A stretch of DNA of 8,017 bases from Candidatus Eiseniibacteriota bacterium (GTDB lineage: Bacteria > Eisenbacteria > RBG-16-71-46 > JAGVPR01), in the NCBI GenBank assembly GCA_020052115.1, contig JAGVPR010000039.1, positions 1 to 8,017 of the forward strand, written 5' to 3'. The translations under genes and the position numbers were made by a program. The notes under the pieces are model-generated. The model did not search any database. It was given only the letters and a program-made list of their open reading frames with translations, and had not been told where the DNA came from. Positions 1-5,314 of the stretch are shown in pieces (position 1 is the stretch's first letter; every line of letters starts with the position of its first letter).

Positions 1-609
1 GGCGAGATCGGCCGCCCGGCCGGTCGCAGGACCGGTCAGGATGATCGCGTCGGCCAGGCCGCGCGAGACGGCCTCCTCGGCGGCGAGACCGGGATCTTCG
101 ATTCCAAGCGAGCGGCCGTGCTTGACCAGGACGTCACAGAAGAGCCTCACGCCGGGCGCGATGCGCGAACGGAGGCGGAGCGTCTCGTGGGCCCGGCCTT
201 CGATGATGCCTTGATCGGTCGCCGTTACGCCCACGTGCACGTTGATCCGCACGAAGTCGAGCCCCGAGGCGGCGGCCACGGAAAGGGCGGCGGCCGCATC
301 GTTGCGGAGCACGTTGACGCCGGCCGGGCAGGAAACCGCGCGCCGCACGTCCGAGGCGACCGCGGTCATCGCGGCGACCGTCTCCTTCGGAACGTCGTCC
401 GGGTAGAACGGCGCGTCGCCGAAATTCTCGATGAGGACGCCGGCCATTCCCGCGTCGGCGTAGGCCCGTGCGTCGGCGACGGCGCGCTGGATGATCGTCT
501 CCATGCTCCCGCCGTAGCGCGGACTTCCGGGCAACGGCTCGAGATGGCAAACGCCGATCAGGACGGGCCGCGCCGGATCGAACAGCTTCCGAAAAAAATC
601 GTGGTCCAT
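1..609 (-). CDS. BtpA/SgcQ-family TIM-barrel protein (partial, C-terminus off the left edge)
   Basis: Reading the minus strand from the ATG at 609 gives 203 open codons to the window edge with no stop, so the C-terminal part is missing (the family is usually about 250-280 residues). The translation carries the family's hallmark blocks in order: HLEPLPGSPRY near residues 22-32, ENFGDAPF at 61-68, PAGVNVLRND at 95-104, FVRINVHVG at 119-127, TDQGIIEGRA at 131-140, DVLVKHG at 159-165 and ADAIILTGPATG at 186-197. BtpA was named for an effect on photosystem I stability in a cyanobacterium, and SgcQ is the E. coli relative. Members are widespread in non-phototrophs and are predicted TIM barrels, and I know of no firmly established reaction. 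The start is the first in-frame ATG before the conserved region. It lacks a good Shine-Dalgarno sequence, so the exact start is less certain than the family call. It is divergent from the kor operon. Confidence 0.9.
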   Translation of the reverse strand, partial: MDHDFFRKLFDPARPVLIGVCHLEPLPGSPRYGGSMETIIQRAVADARAYADAGMAGVLIENFGDAPFYPDDVPKETVAAMTAVASDVRRAVSCPAGVNVLRNDAAAALSVAAASGLDFVRINVHVGVTATDQGIIEGRAHETLRLRSRIAPGVRLFCDVLVKHGRSLGIEDPGLAAEEAVSRGLADAIILTGPATGRAADLA

Positions 610-654
610 GAGAGAAACCCGAGGGTGAACGAGCGCACGAAGACCGATGGACGG

Positions 655-684
655 AGTCTAGGAGCGCGGACTCTGCAAAGTCAA
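655..684 (-). promoter_or_regulatory. Candidate sigma70-type promoter for the BtpA-family gene
   Basis: On the minus strand a TTGACT -35 element (684-679, 5 of 6 consensus) is followed after 18 bases by TAGACT (660-655, 4 of 6). Transcription would begin near 648, leaving a leader of roughly 40 bases before the ATG at 609. Both boxes and the spacing were read directly. Promoter activity is an inference, and sigma-factor preferences in this lineage are unknown. Confidence 0.4.
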
Positions 685-693
685 CGAGGGCGC

Positions 694-723
694 GGCGCCC
701 GCGCGGCGCCTGTATGGTATGAT
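694..723 (+). promoter_or_regulatory. Candidate extended -10 promoter for korAB with an adjacent GC-rich inverted repeat
   Basis: An extended -10 element, TGG-TATGAT, lies at 715-723 (TATGAT at 718-723, 5 of 6 consensus). The -35 position has no recognisable hexamer. Instead it is occupied by an inverted repeat, GGCGCC-5 bases-GGCGCC at 694-710, which could be a hairpin or an operator-like site. A second TATGAT at 789-794 is closer to the gene but would leave almost no leader before the Shine-Dalgarno. Assignment to korAB rests on position and orientation only. Confidence 0.35.
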
Positions 724-826
724 CCACTCCGAGTTCCCGCTCGACCGCAGGTGCCCGCCCGGGCTTCCCAGTACGAGCGACTCCGTCCTATGATCGGTCA
801 TCCGGGAAGGAGATCCACCGAGCCTC

Positions 827-2692
827 ATGACCGTTGACACGAAGAGCACCGGCACCCGCAACGTGCAGCGCCTCGAGCGCGTCGTGATCCGCTTCGCGGG
901 TGATTCCGGCGATGGTATCCAGCTCACCGGCTCGCAGTTCACGGCGACCTCGGCCGTGGCCGGCAACGACCTCGCCACGCTTCCCGACTACCCGGCCGAA
1001 ATCCGCGCCCCGGCGGGCACGCTGCCCGGCGTGAGCGGCTTCCAGATCAGCTTCGCGAGCACCGACATCTACACGCCTGGCGACGCGCCCGATGTTCTGG
1101 TGGCGATGAATCCGGCGGCGCTCAAGGTGAATCTGCCCGATCTCCGCCCCAACGGCGTGCTGATCGTCAACGAGGATGCGTTCGCCGAGAAGGACCTCGA
1201 CAAGGCCGGCTACACCGTGAATCCGCTCGAGGACGGCTCGCTCGACAAGTTCCAGCTCTTCAAGGTGCCGTTGTCGAAGCTCACGCGCACGGCGCTCGAA
1301 GGCGTCGGGCTCGCCACGCGCGACGTGGATCGCAGCAAGAACTTCTTCGCGCTCGGGATGATGTACTGGCTGTACAACCGCCCGCCCGAGACGACGAAGC
1401 GCTGGATCCGAGAGAACTTCAAGAACAACGCGGTCCTCGCCGAGGCGAATCTCAAGGCGCTCCAGGCCGGTTATTCCTACAGCGAGGCGACCGAGATCTT
1501 CCAGCAGACGTACGACGTTCCGCCGGCGCCGCTCGCGCCCGGCCGCTACCGGAACGTCTCCGGCAATCAGGCGCTCGCGCTCGGCTTCATCGCCGCGTCG
1601 AAGAAGTCGGGGCTGCCGCTCTTCCAGGGCAGCTACCCGATCACGCCGGCGAGCGACATCCTGCACGAGCTGTCGCGCTACAAGAATTTCGGCGTGACCA
1701 CGTTCCAGGCCGAGGACGAGATCGCCGCCATCGGCGCGACGATCGGCGCCTCCTTCGCCGGATCGCTCGCGATCACGACGACGAGCGGTCCCGGCGTGGC
1801 GCTCAAGAGCGAGGCGATCGGCCTGGCGACGATGGTGGAATTGCCTCTCGTGATCTGCAACATCCAGCGAGGCGGGCCTTCGACCGGCCTTCCCACGAAG
1901 ACCGAGCAGGCCGACTTGTTCCAGGCGCTCTACGGGCGCAACTCGGAGGCGCCGGTCCCCGTGCTCGCGGCCGCCACGCCGGGCGACTGCTTCGCGATCG
2001 CGTACGAGGCCGCGCGCATCGCGATCAAGTACATGACGCCCGTCTTCGTCCTCACGGACGGCTACCTTGCGAACGGCTCCGAGCCGTGGAAGCTGCCGGG
2101 CGTCGAGGATCTGCCGGAAATCCCGGTGCGTTTCCGCACGGACCCGGAAGGCTTCAGACCTTACCAGCGCGATCCCGGCACGCTCGCCCGGCCGTGGGCC
2201 GTCCCGGGCACGCCGGGCCTCGAGCACCGCGTCGGCGGGCTCGAGAAGCAGGACGGCACGGGTAACGTGTCGTACGACCCGCTCAATCACGAGCTGATGG
2301 TGAAGCTCCGCGCGGAGAAGATCGCGCGCATCGTGATGGAGGTGCCCGACGTCGAGGTCTTCGGCGATCCCGGCGGAGGCGATTTGCTCGTCGTCGGATG
2401 GGGCTCGACGTACGGGGCCATCCACGGCGCGGTGCGGCAGAAGCGGTCCGAGGGAAGGTCTGTCAGCCACGTCCATCTCCGCCACCTGAACCCGATGCCG
2501 GGGAATCTGGGCGACGTGCTCGGCCGCTTCCGGAAGGTCCTCGTCCCCGAGATGAATATGGGCCAGCTCTCCTTCGTCCTCAGAGGTCGATACCTCGTGG
2601 ACGCGCAGGGCCTCAACAAAATCCAGGGCCGCCCTTTCACCGAGGCGGAGATCGCTGCGCGCATTGATGCGCTCGTGGGGGGCAAGAAATGA
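827..2692 (+). CDS. korA: 2-oxoglutarate (2-oxoacid):ferredoxin oxidoreductase, gamma-alpha fusion subunit
   Basis: This 621-residue subunit partners KorB in oxidative decarboxylation of a 2-oxoacid to acyl-CoA, passing electrons to ferredoxin in the cytoplasm. Residues about 17-200 form the gamma domain, opening with FAGDSGDGIQLTG (23-35). After a linker comes the alpha (pyrimidine-binding) part with the signature YPITPAS (270-276), the QAEDEIAAIG block (294-303, with a conserved Glu that in this family supports TPP activation) and GGPSTGLPT (349-357). A transketolase-C-like domain follows from about 515. The stretch near 450-485 (LARPWAVPGTPGLEH, then GGLEKQDGTGN) is typical of KorA and favours 2-oxoglutarate, but substrate cannot be proved from sequence. 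Fusion of gamma to alpha is normal for the two-subunit class. AAGGAG at 807-812 is the Shine-Dalgarno, about 14 bases before the ATG, a rather long spacing. The stop overlaps the korB start by four bases (ATGA), implying translational coupling. Confidence 0.95.
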   Translation: MTVDTKSTGTRNVQRLERVVIRFAGDSGDGIQLTGSQFTATSAVAGNDLATLPDYPAEIRAPAGTLPGVSGFQISFASTDIYTPGDAPDVLVAMNPAALKVNLPDLRPNGVLIVNEDAFAEKDLDKAGYTVNPLEDGSLDKFQLFKVPLSKLTRTALEGVGLATRDVDRSKNFFALGMMYWLYNRPPETTKRWIRENFKNNAVLAEANLKALQAGYSYSEATEIFQQTYDVPPAPLAPGRYRNVSGNQALALGFIAASKKSGLPLFQGSYPITPASDILHELSRYKNFGVTTFQAEDEIAAIGATIGASFAGSLAITTTSGPGVALKSEAIGLATMVELPLVICNIQRGGPSTGLPTKTEQADLFQALYGRNSEAPVPVLAAATPGDCFAIAYEAARIAIKYMTPVFVLTDGYLANGSEPWKLPGVEDLPEIPVRFRTDPEGFRPYQRDPGTLARPWAVPGTPGLEHRVGGLEKQDGTGNVSYDPLNHELMVKLRAEKIARIVMEVPDVEVFGDPGGGDLLVVGWGSTYGAIHGAVRQKRSEGRSVSHVHLRHLNPMPGNLGDVLGRFRKVLVPEMNMGQLSFVLRGRYLVDAQGLNKIQGRPFTEAEIAARIDALVGGKK

Positions 2693-3732
2693 ATCCGGCC
2701 GTCACGAACCCCGGCGGCGTTCCGGCGCTCACGAAGAAGGACTTCGCCACAGATCAGGAAGTGCGCTGGTGCCCGGGATGCGGCGACTACGCGATCCTGA
2801 ACGCCGTCCAACAGGTCTTCCCGGAGCTGGGCATTCCGAAGGAGAAGTTCGTCATCGTCTCGGGCATCGGCTGCTCGAGCCGCTTTCCGTATTACATGAA
2901 TACCTTCGGGTTCCACAGCATCCACGGCCGCGCGCCGGCGATCGCAAGCGGGGTGAAGCTCGCGCGGCCGGATCTGTCCGTCTGGGTCGCGACGGGTGAC
3001 GGTGACGCGCTCGCCATCGGCGGCAACCACATCATCCACATGCTCCGGCGGAACATGGACGTCAAGGTTCTCATGTTCAACAACCGGATCTACGGGCTCA
3101 CGAAGGGGCAGTACTCGCCGACGTCGGAGCAATTCAAGAAGACGAAATCCACGCCGTTCGGCTCGCTCGACAGGCCGTTCAACCCGATCGCGCTCGCGCT
3201 TGGAGCCGAGGCGACCTTCGTCGCGCGCGCCATAGACATCTACGCGAACCACCTCAAAGAGGTCATCCGGGCCGCTGCCCGCCACAAGGGGTCGGCCTTC
3301 ATCGAGATCTACCAGAACTGCAACATCTTCAACGATCACGCCTTCGATGCCGTGCGGGAGAAGGACACGCGGGACGAGAACGCCGTCACGCTCGAACACG
3401 GCAAGCCGCTCGTCTTCGGAAAGAACCGCGACAAGGGACTGCGGCTGAACGGCCTCGACTTCGAGGTCGTGGATCTTTCGTCGGCCGGTGGATCCGCCGG
3501 CGATCTCTTCGTCCACGACGAGACGGCGGAGAACGCGGGCGCCGCATTCCTCCTCGCGCATCTCGGCGATCGGCCCGGAGCGCCGACGCCGATCGGCGTC
3601 TTCCGGCGTGTGGAGCGCCCGGCCTTCGATGAGATGGCCGCGCGGCAGATCCGCGAGGTCACGGAGAAGTTGGGGCCTGGAGAGCTGGAAACGCTTCTCA
3701 ACAGCGGCGATGTCTGGGAAGTCGGCCCGTAA
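2689..3732 (+). CDS. korB: 2-oxoglutarate (2-oxoacid):ferredoxin oxidoreductase, beta subunit
   Basis: This 347-residue subunit binds TPP and the [4Fe-4S] cluster that relays electrons to ferredoxin. The expected four cluster cysteines are all visible: C28 and C31 in WCPGCGDY, C62 in GIGCSSR, and C211 in QNCNIF. The TPP/Mg motif starts at GDGDALAIGGNH (103-114) and ends with NNRIYGLTKGQ (131-141). The residues after YGLTKGQ (YSPTS, 142-146) and the tail segment LEHGKPLVFGKN are also typical of KorB. The ATG at 2689 lies inside the last codons of korA, with a G-rich run (2677-2682) just upstream acting as the ribosome site. No delta/ferredoxin-type subunit gene follows, because the next gene is convergent. 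The complex is therefore most likely a heterodimer or heterotetramer of two polypeptides using a ferredoxin encoded elsewhere. The call is firm, and the exact 2-oxoacid is inferred. Confidence 0.95.
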   Translation: MNPAVTNPGGVPALTKKDFATDQEVRWCPGCGDYAILNAVQQVFPELGIPKEKFVIVSGIGCSSRFPYYMNTFGFHSIHGRAPAIASGVKLARPDLSVWVATGDGDALAIGGNHIIHMLRRNMDVKVLMFNNRIYGLTKGQYSPTSEQFKKTKSTPFGSLDRPFNPIALALGAEATFVARAIDIYANHLKEVIRAAARHKGSAFIEIYQNCNIFNDHAFDAVREKDTRDENAVTLEHGKPLVFGKNRDKGLRLNGLDFEVVDLSSAGGSAGDLFVHDETAENAGAAFLLAHLGDRPGAPTPIGVFRRVERPAFDEMAARQIREVTEKLGPGELETLLNSGDVWEVGP

Positions 3733-3762
3733 GCTCGCGGGCGCGCAAGGGCCGGAATCATC

Positions 3763-3791
3763 GAGCCCCCGGCGCAGTGCGTCGGGGGCTC
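3763..3791 (+). terminator. Strong hairpin after korB, probable terminator between convergent genes
   Basis: Left arm GAGCCCCCG (3763-3771) pairs perfectly with CGGGGGCTC (3783-3791). The inner bases extend the stem by one G-T wobble and three more pairs, leaving a three-base loop. It sits 30 bases after the korB stop and 36 bases from the khpA stop on the other strand, so it may serve both. The following plus-strand sequence is only weakly T-rich (ATGCTATTTG) and the minus-strand side has no T run. Factor-independent efficiency is therefore uncertain. Confidence 0.7.
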
Positions 3792-3826
3792 ATGCTATTT
3801 GTCACCGTGGAGCGCCGCGCGGATGC

Positions 3827-4093
3827 TCAGCGGTTTGGATTTCCTCCGTGAGGTTCGATCAACTCGAGGAAGGCCTTCCTGCCTTCCTTGGCGCCGCAAG
3901 CCTCGACCAGGGTCCGCAGAGCTTGGAGGTTTCTTCCGTGCTTGCCGACGACCTTGCCGACATCACTGGCGGCGACGTGCATCTCGAGGAGAACCGCAGT
4001 CGAGCCGGATATCTCCGTGATGCGCACCTCTTCCGGAATGTCCACCAGCGCCTTTACCAGCCGCTCCACGAAATCACGCAGTTCCGATGCCAT
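3827..4093 (-). CDS. khpA: KH-domain RNA-binding protein, KhpA (YlqC) type
   Basis: This 88-residue protein consists almost entirely of one KH domain. The helix-turn-helix with the RNA-binding GxxG loop is VGKVVGKHGRNLQALRTL, about residues 45-62, with GKHG as the loop. The opening LRDFVERLVKALVDIPEEV and the closing AKEGRKAFLELIE match the usual KhpA layout and length (75-90 residues). KhpA proteins bind RNA broadly, often with KhpB/EloR, and affect cell elongation and division in Firmicutes, with ribosome or RNA roles suggested elsewhere. The ATG at 4093 is preceded five bases upstream by a very strong purine-rich ribosome site, GGGAGGAGGG (4105-4096). In many genomes khpA sits beside rpsP/rimM/trmD/ffh. 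None of these is here, so it looks like a detached single gene, converging on korB and about 107 bases downstream of the ATPase gene. Confidence 0.9.
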   Translation of the reverse strand: MASELRDFVERLVKALVDIPEEVRITEISGSTAVLLEMHVAASDVGKVVGKHGRNLQALRTLVEACGAKEGRKAFLELIEPHGGNPNR

Positions 4094-4129
4094 GTCCCTC
4101 CTCCCAGCCCTTGGCGCCCCTCTTCTGTG

Positions 4130-4158
4130 ATCTTACGTCAGTCATCCAGACCTAAAAA
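4130..4158 (-). promoter_or_regulatory. Weak candidate promoter for khpA
   Basis: On the minus strand TAAGAT (4135-4130) matches the -10 consensus at 4 of 6 positions. The sequence 17 bases upstream is TTTTTA (4158-4153), a poor -35. Initiation near 4123 would give a leader of about 30 bases that contains the khpA Shine-Dalgarno. khpA could instead be read through from the upstream ATPase gene, since no strong terminator separates them. Confidence 0.25.
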
Positions 4159-4200
4159 GGCGTACTTGGAGACGCTTCGATCCGCCGGTCAGGCCCGGGA

Positions 4201-4797
4201 TCAGGGTTCGTCTGCGAGTTCCCCGGGGAAGAGCTCGATCTGCGGCGGCTCCTCCGGGAGACCCAACTCCCTCAGGATCAAGGGAATCCACCCTTCGCGC
4301 TCCTTTCTCTGGAGACGCACGTGGTGGATGTCCATCTCCTCGAGGATTCGGTCCAGCAACGCGTCAATCTCCCGCTGGAACGACGGATTCACATCTCGCG
4401 TTCCGTCGTAGAGCGGCGGGCGCCAGACCGGAACCTTGAAGAGGCCGTCATAGGTCTTGGTCCATTCGCGGACGAAGCGCTCCAACTCCTCTCTTCTTCC
4501 CATGCGATGGACGAGGTACGCGTAGTTGTCAATGACGGCTCGATCGCAGACGACGGCTTGGAAACGGTAGCAGGAGGCGATTTCACGTGCGCATTGGCTA
4601 TGCAGAATCCACGCCTGGGCTTCGTAGTTCGTTTCCTGGTTTATCGGGAGCGGACAGTCGCGAGCGACCTCCTTCACGATGTCCACGCTCAGATCGAGCC
4701 GCTTGAGCCGGCTGGCCAGATCGAAGCAAAGCGTGGTCTTGCCGACACCATGCGTTCCGATAAAGGCGACTTTCAAGGGCCCCCCCCGGCCCAACAT
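4201..4797 (-). CDS. P-loop ATPase / kinase-like protein of AAA_28 (NadR-kinase-like) type
   Basis: From the ATG at 4797 this is 198 residues. A P-loop (Walker A) GTHGVGKT lies at 14-21 directly after the first beta strand KVAFI. KEVARDCP (42-49) and QAWILHSQ (61-68) follow, then VVCDRAVIDNYAY at 82-94. The last resembles the DR(S)xxD motif of nucleoside- and nicotinamide-riboside-kinase-like P-loop proteins. Basic residues near RLQRKERE could form a lid. The substrate is unknown; a small-molecule kinase role is inferred, and a general NTPase is equally possible. The frame stays open upstream to a GTG at 4968, but that extension is Arg/Ser/Pro-rich and lacks homology-like order, so I reject it. 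ATG 4797 has no clear Shine-Dalgarno. TTG at 4776, giving (M)KVAFIGTHG, is a serious alternative start. A G8 run lies between these two candidates. khpA lies downstream on the same strand. Confidence 0.8.
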   Translation of the reverse strand: MLGRGGPLKVAFIGTHGVGKTTLCFDLASRLKRLDLSVDIVKEVARDCPLPINQETNYEAQAWILHSQCAREIASCYRFQAVVCDRAVIDNYAYLVHRMGRREELERFVREWTKTYDGLFKVPVWRPPLYDGTRDVNPSFQREIDALLDRILEEMDIHHVRLQRKEREGWIPLILRELGLPEEPPQIELFPGELADEP

Positions 4798-5314
4798 TCC
4801 GTTGAGCGAATCTATCACAGGCGCTGCCCGGCGTGACAGCCTTGACTCGGAGCGGCGGGGCAGCCGCTTGTCTGCGGGAGATGGGGCTCGCTGGGTGCTG
4901 GAGACGAGGGAGGATTGTGACGTCCGCCGACGGACGGTGAGATGGCGGGGCGGGCAGCGCCACCCCACGCGTCCGAAGGGGAAATCCGGCTTCTACAGCC
5001 GGGAACCTCGGCGGCACTGGCTACCGGAGGTCTGCTCTTTGGACGGTTGACGGCTCGAGGAGGATTCGAAGATTCCGAACTCGAACTTGTGACGCCATCG
5101 CACGTTGCGCGGCAATCGGACCCGATTATGCGAAGCTTGGGCGGCGATCCGGTCGGTGCGCGGAAAACGATGGCTCTTCAGAACGGGGCCCGCGCGGACG
5201 ATAGCGAGATTCGAGGCGATGAGATTCGCTTGGCCGCCGCGCGCGGGAACGTCGCTCGACCCTTCCAGCGATGTCCGGCGATGTGGCGGCCGCCATTTTA
5301 TTCGCGCCTGCGGC
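4798..5314. other. Long intergenic stretch without a recognisable gene
   Basis: About 517 bases separate the ATPase start from the stop of the secreted propeller gene. I see no tRNA-like or rRNA-like structure, no translation resembling a known family on either strand, and no mobile-element ends. Small structures present are a 6-bp hairpin AGCGGC-loop-GCCGCT (4851-4868), short direct repeats GAGATTCG (5206-5213 and 5221-5228) and GCGATGT (5268-5274 and 5278-5284), and the palindrome TGGCGGCCGCCA (5284-5295). It should hold the ATPase promoter and the 3' end of the propeller transcript, but neither could be pinned down. Confidence 0.6.

Noticed and set aside
118..837. Plus-strand open frame opposite the BtpA-family gene
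   Set aside because: The minus strand encodes an intact conserved family over the same bases. The plus-strand translation is low-complexity Arg/Asp/Gly with no recognisable motif.
788..3561. Long open frames antisense to korA and korB (565 and 424 codons)
   Set aside because: Their translations are Arg/Ala/Glu/Val-rich with no family motifs, and they lie opposite two unmistakable conserved genes. Long antisense frames are expected in high-GC DNA.
4153..4178. GCGT...ACGC stem followed by CTTTTTA (minus strand) as a terminator for the ATPase gene
   Set aside because: The stem is only four base pairs with an eight-base loop, too weak to call.
4798..4968. N-terminal extension of the P-loop ATPase to a GTG at 4968
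   Set aside because: The extra 57 residues are Arg/Ser/Pro-rich, with no Shine-Dalgarno before the GTG, and the conserved fold begins only at KVAFIG.
5050..5095. tRNA-like T-arm (TTCGAAT on the minus strand)
   Set aside because: The flanking five-base arms do not pair and no acceptor, D or anticodon arm can be built around it.
5284..5295. Palindrome TGGCGGCCGCCA followed by TTTTA as a terminator
   Set aside because: The T run is on the plus strand, while the gene ending nearby is on the minus strand. The stem can be only about four pairs once a loop is allowed.
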